Shown: positions 17,223 through 26,484, numbered from the stretch's first letter. The stretch: DNA of 64,000 bases from Bradyrhizobium sp. CCGE-LA001 (GCF_000296215.2 NZ_CP013949.1:5449501-5513500); one strand, 5' to 3'. Notes: generated by a model not told the origin, from the sequence alone. Numbers and translations: made by a program.

Positions 17223-17935
17223 GCCTGTTCTGCACGATGTGCGCGCGTGGCGGTTCGAAGGGCGTCGCCGGCAAGAATGGCCGCGTTCTTCTCGGCAAGC
17301 CGCTATTGGCCTGGAGCATTGCGCAGGCGCGCGAAACCGGCCTGTTCGCGACAATCGCCTTCAGCAGCGATTCCGACGCACTCCTGGACGCCGCGATGCA
17401 TGCCGGCGCCGACCTCGCGGTCAAGCGCCCCGACGAGATGGCGAGCGACACCGCGCCGAAAATCCCGGCGATCCGGCACTGCCTCGAACAGGCGATGGCG
17501 CGAACCGGGCAGACCCCCGACATCTTCGTCGATCTCGACGTCACCTCGCCGCTGCGGCTGGCTTCCGACATCGTCGGAGCGGTGGAGCTATTGCGTTCGT
17601 CCGGCGCACGCAGCGTCATCACCGGTGCCGCCGCCCGTCGGTCGCCCTATTTCAACCTGGTCGAGGAACGCCGCGACGGCACGGTCGGCTTGTCGAAGAT
17701 CGCCGATCCGCCGATCGTGCGCCGCCAGGACAGCCCGCGCTGCTTCGACATGAACGCATCGATCTACGTCTGGAACGTCGCAGCTTTCCTGGAGGATTCG
17801 CGCGTGTTCTATCCGGACACCCGCCTGTTCGAGATGCCTGAAGAACGTTCGGTCGACATCGATTCCGAGATCGACTTCGCGCTGGTGGAGTTGTTGCTCC
17901 GCAAGCAGCAGGCGCAGCAAGGGACATCATCATGA
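17219..17935 (+). CDS. legF: CMP-legionaminate synthetase (acylneuraminate cytidylyltransferase family)
   Basis: Activates the LegI product with CTP to CMP-legionaminate for glycosyl transfer. About 238 residues, with CARGGSKGVAGKN (8-20), LDVTSPLRLASDI, DMNASIYVW and VDIDSEIDFALVE. The ATG at 17219 lies inside the previous stop (ATGA). A longer open frame starting at 16841 is rejected because it runs through the Gfo/Idh gene. The homologue in Campylobacter is also called PtmB. It is a paralogue of the CMP-synthetase at 4447. Confidence 0.85.
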   Translation: MSLFCTMCARGGSKGVAGKNGRVLLGKPLLAWSIAQARETGLFATIAFSSDSDALLDAAMHAGADLAVKRPDEMASDTAPKIPAIRHCLEQAMARTGQTPDIFVDLDVTSPLRLASDIVGAVELLRSSGARSVITGAAARRSPYFNLVEERRDGTVGLSKIADPPIVRRQDSPRCFDMNASIYVWNVAAFLEDSRVFYPDTRLFEMPEERSVDIDSEIDFALVELLLRKQQAQQGTSS

Positions 17936-18753
17936 CGACGAGTTTCAAGGCGCTGTTCGATCTCAAGGGACGGACCGCCGTCGTCACCGGCGGCTGCGGC
18001 ATTCTCGGTCGCCGCTTCGCCGAGGGGCTCGCCGAGTTCGGTGCCAATGTCGCGATCGTCGATCTCGATCAGGCTGCAACCGACACGGCAGCAACTGACG
18101 TCGCCTCAGTCCATGCCGTCCGTGCCAAAGGCTACGCTTGCGACATCACCAACCCTGATACGGTGCGCAACACGGCCGATGTGATCGAAGCCGACCTCGG
18201 GCCGGTCTCGATTCTTCTCAACAACGCCGCCAGCAAGACCCGCGACATCGACGCTTTCTTCGCGCCGGTGGAGAAATTCTCCCAGGAGACGTGGCGCGAG
18301 ATCATGTCGGTCAATCTCGACGGCATGTTCAACGTCGCGCAGGTGTTTGGCGGCCGCATGGCCGAGCGCGGCTACGGCGCCATCGTGCAGACGGCTTCGA
18401 TCTACGGATTGATGGCACCCGACCAACGCATCTATGAGGGCTCCGAATATCTCGGCCGGGCCATCAACACGCCCGCGGTCTACACGGCGTCGAAAGCCGG
18501 TGTCATCGGCCTCACGAAACATCTCGCCACCTACTGGGCGGCAAAAGGCGTTCGCGTCAACACGCTCACCCCGGGCGGGGTCGAGAGCGGACAGAATGAG
18601 ACCTTCAAGCAGCGCTACGGCGCCCGCATTCCGCTCGGCCGGATGGCCCGCGCCGACGAGATGGTGGGGACGATGCTGTTCCTGGTGTCGGACGCGGCCT
18701 CCTACGTGACCGGTCAGAACATCGCCGTCGATGGCGGCCTGAGCGCGTGGTGA
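17932..18753 (+). CDS. ptmA: SDR family oxidoreductase, PtmA-like
   Basis: A 273-residue SDR with AVVTGGCGILGRRFAE, LLNNAASKTRDI, VQTASIYGLMAPDQRIYEG, YTASKAGVIGLTKHLATYWA and TPGGVESGQNE. It is last in the ptmE-F-B-A-like run and begins with an ATGA overlap. The homology and position match Campylobacter PtmA, implicated in the amino-sugar precursor branch of legionaminate synthesis. A paralogue lies at 7511. A gap of 12 bases follows before the flippase gene, so transcription may continue. Confidence 0.75.
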   Translation: MTTSFKALFDLKGRTAVVTGGCGILGRRFAEGLAEFGANVAIVDLDQAATDTAATDVASVHAVRAKGYACDITNPDTVRNTADVIEADLGPVSILLNNAASKTRDIDAFFAPVEKFSQETWREIMSVNLDGMFNVAQVFGGRMAERGYGAIVQTASIYGLMAPDQRIYEGSEYLGRAINTPAVYTASKAGVIGLTKHLATYWAAKGVRVNTLTPGGVESGQNETFKQRYGARIPLGRMARADEMVGTMLFLVSDAASYVTGQNIAVDGGLSAW

Positions 18754-18766
18754 ACCGGTTGATGCC

Positions 18767-20302
18767 ATGCTGAAGCGCCTCGTCCAGAATACCGTCGTCT
18801 CGGCGATCGTCTTCGGACTTGTCGCGATCCTTGGCGTCGTCGTCATTCCCGTCATCATCGGCACCTGGGGCGTTGCCGCGTTCGGACTGATCGTTCTCAC
18901 CCGCCTTTTCCTGCCCTCAGGGTTGATCGGCGTCATCGATTTCGGCCTGCCGGAGGTGACGACGCAAGTGGTGGCACGTGCCCGGGAGCACCGCGACTGG
19001 CGCCTGGGCGGCAGTCAACTCCTGTTGCTCGCCGTGATTTCCCTGCTGCTGGGAGTATTGGTGAGCCTCGTGATGTGGTGGACCGCGCCGCTGACCGTCT
19101 CCCTGTTCAAGGTCGAACCGGCTCACGCGGCGAGCTTCACCAACATGCTGGTTGCGACCGCTGCGAGCAACCTCGTGCTGTTCCCGGCCCTGATATGGGA
19201 AGGCATCGTCAAGGGTTTCGAGCGTTACGGGCTGCTGCGGCTTTGCGAGTTCCTGACGACTTTGCTCTATGTCGGCGCCACCATCCATGCTGCGCGATCC
19301 GGGCAACCCTACGAGGTGGTGACCTACTATTTCCTCGCCAGCAGCCTGTTGCGCGCCTTGATCCTGCTCGGTGCCTCGGTCGCCGCGCTCAGCCGCACGC
19401 GGATCAAGCTGTCGGTGCCGGGGGCTGCGGTCAGCCGTGAGGTCATGACACGCTGCATCCTGGTGATGCAGGGCAAGTTGATCGGCGGCATCATCGCGCC
19501 GATCCAACCTTTCCTGATCGGCAGCTATATCGGCCCGCAGAGTGTCGGCATCTACGACACCTTGGTCAGAATTCCGCGGCTTGCCAAGGTGGTCGCGAGC
19601 TTGATCATCTCGGCAATGCTTCCCGTGGTGAGCCGGCTCGATCAACGCAACAGCCACCAGCAGTTCAATCGGTTTGGCGAAACCGGCATCATGATGCTGC
19701 CGGTCGTGACCGTGCCGCCCTTTGTCGCGGCCGCGGTGATGTCTCCTGCGATCATGCATCTCTGGATCGGTCCGCAGATCGCACCTTACGCGCACTGGAT
19801 GGGCCTGATGTTCGTGGTCACGATGTGCTATCAATACGTGATCTTCGGCAACACGCTGTTCATGACCCGCACCAAGGTTCAGCGGCGGTTGAACAGGCTG
19901 ATGATGATCCATCTGCTGATCTGGGCGGTCGTCAGCGCTGCGGCCGTCCATCTCCTGGCCGAGCGGGCCTTCATCCTCGGGCAGATCCTCGGAACTGCCG
20001 CGATCGTCCCCTGGCAGCTCCTGATCTTCGTAAAGGAACTCGAAATCGACTCCAGGCGGTTCTGGTTTGCGATCCTGAGCCATTGGGCGATCCTCGCGAT
20101 CGCAGCGCTGCCCCTCGCCGGCATCCTGCATTTCACGCCTGAGCCGGGTATTCTCACCTTGGCTGGGCTGATGGCCGTGTATTGCGCCGCGACATGGATC
20201 GCACAGTATTTTCTGGTTTTGAGCGAGGCGCAGCGCGGCCTGATCGGCACGCTCGGACGGACCTATTTCGGTCGAAAGGGGATCTCCCCGGCGGCACTTT
20301 AG
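18767..20302 (+). CDS. Wzx-like polysaccharide flippase
   Basis: A 511-residue inner-membrane protein with about 12-14 hydrophobic segments, beginning with a helix ending GVVVIPVIIGTWG. It has the layout of MATE/MVF-type lipid-linked oligosaccharide exporters, including short charged loops such as WEGIVKGFERYGLL and SYIGPQSVGIYDTL. It would move an undecaprenyl-linked glycan across the membrane. It lies directly after the legionaminate operon, so a legionaminate-containing unit is a reasonable cargo. A second flippase is encoded at 41265-42845. Confidence 0.75.
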   Translation: MLKRLVQNTVVSAIVFGLVAILGVVVIPVIIGTWGVAAFGLIVLTRLFLPSGLIGVIDFGLPEVTTQVVARAREHRDWRLGGSQLLLLAVISLLLGVLVSLVMWWTAPLTVSLFKVEPAHAASFTNMLVATAASNLVLFPALIWEGIVKGFERYGLLRLCEFLTTLLYVGATIHAARSGQPYEVVTYYFLASSLLRALILLGASVAALSRTRIKLSVPGAAVSREVMTRCILVMQGKLIGGIIAPIQPFLIGSYIGPQSVGIYDTLVRIPRLAKVVASLIISAMLPVVSRLDQRNSHQQFNRFGETGIMMLPVVTVPPFVAAAVMSPAIMHLWIGPQIAPYAHWMGLMFVVTMCYQYVIFGNTLFMTRTKVQRRLNRLMMIHLLIWAVVSAAAVHLLAERAFILGQILGTAAIVPWQLLIFVKELEIDSRRFWFAILSHWAILAIAALPLAGILHFTPEPGILTLAGLMAVYCAATWIAQYFLVLSEAQRGLIGTLGRTYFGRKGISPAAL

Positions 20303-20364
20303 GGTGGCAAAAGAGGGAGCCTTGAGGTTAAAGAGACCTGCTTTCCTGCGATCGGGCACCCCGT

Positions 20365-21291
20365 ATGACCACCATCGATGCCGGCGTGAAGACGCCGAAA
20401 AAGCAGAAGATCAGCCAGTTTCGTCGCCTCTTGTGGCACGTCAACCGGACTGATCTCGGCTGGCTCACCAAAGCGGCCCTGACAACCCTGCAGCCGGGCG
20501 CGCGAGCGAAGCGTGCCGCGCTGCTTGGCCAGCTTCCCTCGAAAGCAGAATGGAGCGAGGCAAGCCGGAAGCTCGACCGGGAGGGCTACGTCGACGTGTC
20601 CCAGCTGATGGATCGCAGCCTCGCGCAGGCCGTCGCCACGGTTGCCGACGACAAGGTGAGCCGGCTGAACGAACTCTCCGATAAGCAGAAGCTCGGGCAC
20701 AAGTCCTTCTGGGTCAGCCTGCTGGACGAGGACCTCGTCAACGGCGCCTTTGCGACCGACCATCCTTTCGTGCGCTACGCTTTGCAGCCGGCTGCACTGC
20801 GCATCATCGGCGAATTCATGCACGACTTGCCGCAATTGTCGGACGTGCTGCTGACGTTGTCACAACCGACTCCGAACCAGGCGCTGAGCTACTCGCAGCT
20901 GTGGCATCTCGATCACGACGACAAGCGCGTCTGCAAACTCTTCATCTATCTGACGGACGTGCAGAACACGGCCGACGGTCCCTTCACCTTCATTCCGGCC
21001 GGTCCGTCCAAGCCGTTCCGCAACACGCTCAAGAGCCACATGAGCGATGCGCAGGTGTTCGCCAAGACCGGTCCTGACGCGGTCAAGGAGATGATCGCGC
21101 CCCGCCTGTCGGCCTTCATCATCAACACGGCCCGCTGCCTACACATGGGAAGCCGGATCCAGTCGGATCACAGTCGCCTGCTGTACACGGCGACCTACAT
21201 CCAGCAGCCGCGCATCTACCCCGAACCGCCGGCGCGCTTCCGCGCCGTCGGTACCCTGACGGAGCTCGAGCGCACCGTGATGCGGCTCTGA
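20365..21291 (+). CDS. phytanoyl-CoA dioxygenase (PhyH)-like oxygenase
   Basis: A 308-residue protein with an apparent Fe(II)/2-oxoglutarate triad: H181 and D183 in WHLDHDDKRVCKLF, distal H260 in CLHMGSR, and R264 or R271 as the 2-oxoglutarate contact. The core YLTDV-x-NTADGPFTFIPAG resembles PhyH family cores, where a sugar or lipid carbon is hydroxylated. The roughly 60-residue basic N-terminus lacks a signal peptide, so it is cytosolic. It sits between a flippase and two Kps-like genes, which suggests hydroxylation of a glycan precursor. The substrate is unknown. Confidence 0.6.
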   Translation: MTTIDAGVKTPKKQKISQFRRLLWHVNRTDLGWLTKAALTTLQPGARAKRAALLGQLPSKAEWSEASRKLDREGYVDVSQLMDRSLAQAVATVADDKVSRLNELSDKQKLGHKSFWVSLLDEDLVNGAFATDHPFVRYALQPAALRIIGEFMHDLPQLSDVLLTLSQPTPNQALSYSQLWHLDHDDKRVCKLFIYLTDVQNTADGPFTFIPAGPSKPFRNTLKSHMSDAQVFAKTGPDAVKEMIAPRLSAFIINTARCLHMGSRIQSDHSRLLYTATYIQQPRIYPEPPARFRAVGTLTELERTVMRL

Positions 21292-21316
21292 CACGGATCT
21301 GCCGGGAGCTGACATC

Positions 21317-22705
21317 TTGCGCATAGGCCTGGTGGTCGATCACCCCAAGCGTGACCTGCCGGGGGCAGTCATGCTTGGTTATCAACTCGCCCGGCGCGGC
21401 GTCTCGGTCGCGCTGGTGCCGATGTACGAGCAGGCCGTCGATGTGCCGCGGCTCGGGCTGAACGCGCTGGTCGCCAACTATGCGCGCCCGGTCAATCTCG
21501 ACCTGATGCGCAGCTTTGCCGGAGCCGGCCTCCCGCTGTATGTGCTCGACACCGAGGGCGGCGTGCTCGCGACGACGGGCGGCAATTCGCCGCCGGCGAT
21601 GGCCGCACATATCAAGGCCAGCGGCTACGCCGACATCCTGACCGGCTATTTCTTCTGGGGTAGCCGGCTGCACGATGCCTTTCTGGCGGCCGGAACCATG
21701 AAGCCGGAGCAGCTTCATCTCACCGGATGCCCCCGCTTCGATTTCGCGGCGGCCCGCTGGCGCGCGCTGCTCGACGGCGAACCGCGCGGCTATCTGCTCG
21801 TCAACGCCAACTTCCCGCTGGTCAATTCGCGCTTTACGGGCACGCCGGGCGGCGAGCGCGAGGCGATGGTACGGTCCGGCTGGGACGGCGCCTATGTCGA
21901 TCGCTTCATCGTCGACCTGAAGCAAGTCTTCTCCAACTATCTCGCCGAGATCGGCCGGCTCGCCGCGGCGCGGCCTGATCGCAGCATTCTCGTGCGCCCG
22001 CACCCCTTCGAGAGCGAGGAAGTTTATCGCAACGCGCTCTCGCGCCATGCCAACGTCCTGATCGACGGCGCCGGCAGCGTGCTCGACCGCATCCGCAATG
22101 CGGTCGCGGTCGTCCATCTCAACTGCGGCACGGCCGTCGAATCGGTACTGCTCGGAAAGCTGCCGCTCCAGCTCGAATATTTGAACACGCCGACCACCGC
22201 CGGCCATGCCGCACTGCCGGCGCGCGTAAGCCGGAAGGTCGCCTCGTTCGACGAACTGCTTGGCGCCATCGATCACATCGAGCGCGAGACCGAGAGCTTC
22301 GATTTCGCGGGCGTTCACGCCGCCGATATCGAGGCCTTCTTCCATCTCAACGACGGGCAAGCCGCCGAGCGTGTCGCCGACGTTCTGACCCGCACGACGA
22401 CTGCGCGCCGGCCCTACGTCTCGCTGCTTGCGACCGTGATGGGCACGCGCGCCAAGCCGAGCGTCGGCCAAATCGTCAAGGGCGCAGCCAGCGCGGCACT
22501 CGGCTCCGCCGTCACCGAGCGGTTGCGCAGCCAATTCAATCCGGCCCGGCGTGACAAGCGGATCGAGCCTGCTCTCGTCGAGGCCTTGCTTCATCGCATC
22601 GCAAGTCATGATCGCGCGAAGCCGTCGCAGTTCACCGCTCAACGCGCGCGCTGCGTGACGACCGGGCTGCCGCTCGCGAGCATTGCGATCGAACACATTC
22701 GATAG
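21317..22705 (+). CDS. surface carbohydrate biosynthesis protein (GT-B-like transferase)
   Basis: A 462-residue soluble protein that appears related to surface carbohydrate and capsule transferases with a GT-B fold. It shows LTGCPRFDFAAARW, a donor-side RPHPFESEEVYRNAL and HLNCGTAVESVLLGKLP. The last motif is the usual nucleotide-sugar loop with an invariant Glu. The start is TTG at 21317, preceded by GGGAG. Its last codon is 4 bases before the next gene, a related protein, so the two may work in sequence. Donor and acceptor are unknown. Confidence 0.6.
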   Translation: MRIGLVVDHPKRDLPGAVMLGYQLARRGVSVALVPMYEQAVDVPRLGLNALVANYARPVNLDLMRSFAGAGLPLYVLDTEGGVLATTGGNSPPAMAAHIKASGYADILTGYFFWGSRLHDAFLAAGTMKPEQLHLTGCPRFDFAAARWRALLDGEPRGYLLVNANFPLVNSRFTGTPGGEREAMVRSGWDGAYVDRFIVDLKQVFSNYLAEIGRLAAARPDRSILVRPHPFESEEVYRNALSRHANVLIDGAGSVLDRIRNAVAVVHLNCGTAVESVLLGKLPLQLEYLNTPTTAGHAALPARVSRKVASFDELLGAIDHIERETESFDFAGVHAADIEAFFHLNDGQAAERVADVLTRTTTARRPYVSLLATVMGTRAKPSVGQIVKGAASAALGSAVTERLRSQFNPARRDKRIEPALVEALLHRIASHDRAKPSQFTAQRARCVTTGLPLASIAIEHIR

Positions 22706-22709
22706 AACC

Positions 22710-24113
22710 ATGGCAACAGCAGCAAAGACCATTCTCATCACCACCCTGGCCGAATACCAGACCCGATTCTGGATTCCGGTCGCGCAGCGGCTGCGCATGG
22801 CGGGACACGACGTCGAGCTGCTTGCCTTCGACGACCGCAGCGCCGAAATGTCTGTCGCCGAAGGCGTGCCGGTGACGAACATGTATCGTGAGGGCCTCAA
22901 AGCCGGTCCTTCGCCCGAGGATCGCAAGGCGTTCGATGCGCGCGTCTCCTCTTACGGTCTCGATGGGACCAACTTCCTGTTCAGCCACGAGCGCTTCACC
23001 TTCGGCATCAAGGACACGAACGCGCTCCGCCGGCGCTTCATGATCTATGCCAACGCGATGGAAGCGGTGCTCGACCGGCTCGAGGCGCAGGAGCGGCAGG
23101 CCGAACTGGTCCAGGAGCTCGGCGGCTTCCTGTCCGTCATCGCAAGTTTCCACGCCGCAAGGCGCAGGGGCATCCGCAACTGGTTCATCGAGCCGTCGTT
23201 CTTCCGCGGCCGCATGTATTTCACGCCGGACAGGTTTTCCGCACCCGACGTGATGGCTGGGCCCGCGGACTCGGTGTCCGCCGAGGTGCGTGCCTATTTG
23301 GATGAGACGCTGACGCAGCGCGCGATCGTCATCCCCAAGAAAGATCAGCACCACTATTCGGCGGCATTCAAGAAGGTCCTCAATGTGCGCAATGCACATC
23401 GTCTCGCCGAGAAGCTCTGGGACCAGTTCGCCCTCGGAAAGCATCAGGAGTTCGGGCACAATCTGCGCCACGCCCGCGTGCACGCAGCAATGGCCCTCAA
23501 CGCGACGCGGCTGCGCAAGCTCTACCGGCCGCTGCCCGAAGCTCCCTTCATCTATTACCCCTTCCACGTTCCGGCCGACATGGCACTGACGCTGCGTTCG
23601 CCGGACTATCTCGATCAGGTCGCGACCGTCGATTTTCTGCTCCGCACGATCCCGGATTCGCATGTGCTCGTGGTCAAGGAACATCCCGCGCAGATCGGGG
23701 CGATCTCGGCTGCCCGCCTGTTCGAGCTCGCAGACCGGTTCGACAATTTCGTGCTGCTGCCGCCGCAGACCAACAATTACACCGTGCTCAATCGCGCCGA
23801 CGCCGTCGTTTCCGTCAACAGCAAGTCGGGCGCCGAAGCACTCCTGCTCGGCAAGCCGGTCGTGGTGATGGGCGATGCATTCTACCGTTCCTGCCCCCTT
23901 GTCTATGTGGTCGATCGTCTGGCCGACGTACCCGCGCGGTTGCGCGAAGCGCTCGCTGGCGGAGCGTTCGATCCCGCGAGGGGTGCGCCCTATTTCGAGT
24001 CGGCCTGGCGCCGCTCTCATCCGGGCGAGCTCTATATCAGCGATCCCAAGCTGCTCGACACGTTTACTGTCTCCTTGCGCGCGGCAATCGCCGAGCCGCC
24101 CAGCGCGAAGTAA
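22710..24113 (+). CDS. capsule polysaccharide biosynthesis (KpsC/KpsS-like) transferase
   Basis: A roughly 467-residue protein with the outline of capsule polysaccharide biosynthesis proteins. It has an N-terminal Rossmann-like LITTLAEYQTRFWIPVA, a central YYPFHVPADMALTLRSPDYLDQ, then VVKEHPAQIG and VVSVNSKSGAEALLLGKPVVV. In KpsC/KpsS relatives these segments transfer Kdo. Here a CMP-activated acid would be a natural donor given the two CMP-synthetases in the locus, but that is inference. ATG 22710 was chosen over an in-frame TTG at 22683 that would overlap the upstream gene. Confidence 0.65.
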   Translation: MATAAKTILITTLAEYQTRFWIPVAQRLRMAGHDVELLAFDDRSAEMSVAEGVPVTNMYREGLKAGPSPEDRKAFDARVSSYGLDGTNFLFSHERFTFGIKDTNALRRRFMIYANAMEAVLDRLEAQERQAELVQELGGFLSVIASFHAARRRGIRNWFIEPSFFRGRMYFTPDRFSAPDVMAGPADSVSAEVRAYLDETLTQRAIVIPKKDQHHYSAAFKKVLNVRNAHRLAEKLWDQFALGKHQEFGHNLRHARVHAAMALNATRLRKLYRPLPEAPFIYYPFHVPADMALTLRSPDYLDQVATVDFLLRTIPDSHVLVVKEHPAQIGAISAARLFELADRFDNFVLLPPQTNNYTVLNRADAVVSVNSKSGAEALLLGKPVVVMGDAFYRSCPLVYVVDRLADVPARLREALAGGAFDPARGAPYFESAWRRSHPGELYISDPKLLDTFTVSLRAAIAEPPSAK

Positions 24114-24125
24114 AACGGACCCTTC

Positions 24126-24875
24126 ATGCCGCTGGTCTCGATCATCACACCGTCCTGGAACGTCGAAAGTCTGATCGAGGAGACGATCCGCTCGGTGCAG
24201 AGCCAGACATTCGCCGATTGGGAGCTCCTGATCGCCGACGACTGCTCGACGGACGCCACCCCTGCCATCATCGCGGCGATCGGCGAGCGCGATCCCCGCG
24301 TCAAGTTGATCCGGCAGGTCAAAAACGGCGGCCCGGCGCTCGCGCGTCAGGCCTCGATCGACGCCGCCCAGGGCCGCTATCTCGCTTTCCTCGACAGTGA
24401 CGATCTGTGGCTGCCCGAAAAGCTCGAGCGGCAGCTTGCCTTCGCGAAGCAGAAGCAGGCTACCCTCAGCTATACCGCGTTCCGCCGCATCAACGAGGCC
24501 AACACGGTCACCGGCAGGCTCATCGAGGTGCCAGCCTCGCTCACCTATGGCCAGCTCCTGAAGAACACCGCGATCGCGACGCTGACCGCGATGGTCGACC
24601 GCGAGATCTCAGGTCCCATCGCGATGAAGAACGAGGGCTATGACGATTTCTGCCTCTGGCTCTCGATCCTCAAGCGTGGCCACACCGCATACGGCCTCAA
24701 CGAGGATCTCGCGCGCTACCGTGTAAGGGGTTCTTCGGTCTCCAGCCGTCCGATGCGCTCGGCCAAATGGGTCTGGCAGATCTACCGCAATGTCGAACAC
24801 CTCTCGCCGATCAGGTCCGCCTGGTGTTTTGCGCATTGGGGGGGGCGGGCCTGGCTGAAGCGGCGCGAGTTCTAG
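24126..24875 (+). CDS. family 2 glycosyltransferase
   Basis: A 249-residue GT-A-fold transferase with SIITPSWNVESLIEETI, LLIADDCSTDAT, KNGGPALARQ and the metal-binding FLDSDDLW. Asp residues in these motifs bind the nucleotide sugar and metal. There is no membrane helix. It starts 12 bases after the Kps-like gene. A roughly 100-base gap follows before the next gene. The sugar is not predictable. Confidence 0.8.
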   Translation: MPLVSIITPSWNVESLIEETIRSVQSQTFADWELLIADDCSTDATPAIIAAIGERDPRVKLIRQVKNGGPALARQASIDAAQGRYLAFLDSDDLWLPEKLERQLAFAKQKQATLSYTAFRRINEANTVTGRLIEVPASLTYGQLLKNTAIATLTAMVDREISGPIAMKNEGYDDFCLWLSILKRGHTAYGLNEDLARYRVRGSSVSSRPMRSAKWVWQIYRNVEHLSPIRSAWCFAHWGGRAWLKRREF

Positions 24876-24977
24876 CAGCGCTCGGACCCGCCGCGCAGCC
24901 ACCTGCAACGACCGGAACTGAACATTGCGACCGCTGAGGGTTGGCTCTAATCTGCGGCCGAGTCGAGGGGACTTTGC

Positions 24978-26456
24978 TTGTATAATCAAAATGTTGCTCC
25001 ATTGAAGGCGCGTCCCCTCGCCAATCGCCGGCCGCGGATGGTCTGGGCGCTGTGCAGCCTATGTCCCGCAGTTTTCTTGTTGTGTCTGTTTGCGCTGACC
25101 CTGCTCAGCGCGCCCGAGCATGACGATTTCTGCTTCGCGGAGCTGTACGCGCGCCACGGCTTCGTCCACACCGTTTCGCTCTTCTATCATGCGCAATCAG
25201 GCCGGATTCTCGCCCTCTGGCTGACCCAGCTTCCACCAGCAATCTCTGCCGCGACGGGAATCAGCCTGTTGTCGGCCTATTCACTGACGATGGCAGCAAA
25301 TGCGGGACTGTTCCTGACTGCGACGGCCCTTGCCATGGTCCGTGCCTGGCCGCGCGCCGGCGCGCTCCAATTGGCCTTCCTCACACTTGCGTTTGCGAGC
25401 GCGGTGGTCGGCGCAGCGCCCAGCGTTCGGGATCTGCTCTATTGGTTGTCGTCCGTGACCTGCTACGTCCCGTCGGCTCTGATCACCATCCTAATCCTCG
25501 GGGAGTGCGTCCGGGCGTTGGACAGGCAGACGGGTTTTTCGTGGTTGTTCAGCCTCGCAATGGCTCTGGGCGGATTCCTAGCTTCGCTTGGGAACGAATT
25601 CACCGGACCTTGGCTCATTCTGATCGTCTTCGCATCACTGGGCGCGCGCCATCTCTTCGGCCAGCAGCGTCAAATCGAGCACCACATCCTGATTGCGGCA
25701 GCCATTGCCGTTGCCTGGATCATCGTCGTATCGGCCAGCGGCAACGGCACGCGCATGGGACAGCTCCCGAACAGCGGCCACCCGATCTGGTCCATTTTCC
25801 AGGCGCTTGTCGATTCGCTTGGCGGTCTCGGTCGCTTCGTGCGAGAGCCTGCCATCGTCGCCTGGCTCGCCGCTGTCGGTCTCATTGCATTGGCCGAGCC
25901 GGACCCGTCGGCCCAAGCACCGCAAAAGAGCAAGCTGTTGGCACTCGGCACGATCGCGATCTGCCTGGCGTGCTGCTATTTCGCATATTTCGCGCATCGT
26001 TATGCGACCGGCATGCGGCTGGTCGAAAGGGCGCAGAACCCGGCACTGATCCTGCTGCTGTTCGGATCGACGCTGGGCGTCAAGCTGGTCGTCGGCGCCT
26101 ACCGTTCGCAATTGCGCGAACGTCTCGCTGCGAGCAGGTTTCGCGGCCTGCTCGGTCCGGTCGGGATGCCAGCGGGTCTGATGCTCCTCACGTTCGCTGC
26201 GCTGTGCCTGAGCTCGACGGCATTTCAGCTGCGCGCGCAATGGCAGGACCTGTACCCATACTGGCGCGAGAGTGTCGAACGGCACATCCATCTGACAACG
26301 AGCCCCGAACCGGCCATCGCGCTTCCGCGGCACAAATGGACACCCTCGCTGCTGATGACCGCCGACGTGACCGCCAACGCCGACAGATTGCCCAACGACT
26401 GCATCGCCAGATATTATCACAAGACCGCCGTCTACGCCGCCGACACCGCGCGGTGA
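24978..26456 (+). CDS. multispanning membrane protein, GtrII/GT-C-like (hypothetical)
   Basis: A 492-residue inner-membrane protein with about 10 hydrophobic helices and a periplasmic-type motif APEHDDFCFAELYARHGF right after the first one. An acidic pair after helix 1 is typical of GT-C transferases that use a polyprenyl-linked donor (GtrII- and DUF6056-like proteins). The following gene encodes a GtrB-type transferase, which fits a modification pair. The start is uncertain: TTG 24978 is given, but a perfect TATAAT at 24981-24986 suggests that TTG 25002 or ATG 25038 could be the real one. Confidence 0.55.
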   Translation: MYNQNVAPLKARPLANRRPRMVWALCSLCPAVFLLCLFALTLLSAPEHDDFCFAELYARHGFVHTVSLFYHAQSGRILALWLTQLPPAISAATGISLLSAYSLTMAANAGLFLTATALAMVRAWPRAGALQLAFLTLAFASAVVGAAPSVRDLLYWLSSVTCYVPSALITILILGECVRALDRQTGFSWLFSLAMALGGFLASLGNEFTGPWLILIVFASLGARHLFGQQRQIEHHILIAAAIAVAWIIVVSASGNGTRMGQLPNSGHPIWSIFQALVDSLGGLGRFVREPAIVAWLAAVGLIALAEPDPSAQAPQKSKLLALGTIAICLACCYFAYFAHRYATGMRLVERAQNPALILLLFGSTLGVKLVVGAYRSQLRERLAASRFRGLLGPVGMPAGLMLLTFAALCLSSTAFQLRAQWQDLYPYWRESVERHIHLTTSPEPAIALPRHKWTPSLLMTADVTANADRLPNDCIARYYHKTAVYAADTAR

Positions 26457-26484
26457 CCACTTGCCCTGCCCCAGAGATGCGAAC

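Noticed and set aside
18917..20359. A 480-residue reverse-strand open frame
   Set aside because: It is antisense to the flippase and rich in His, Asp, Gln and Arg. No family resemblance.
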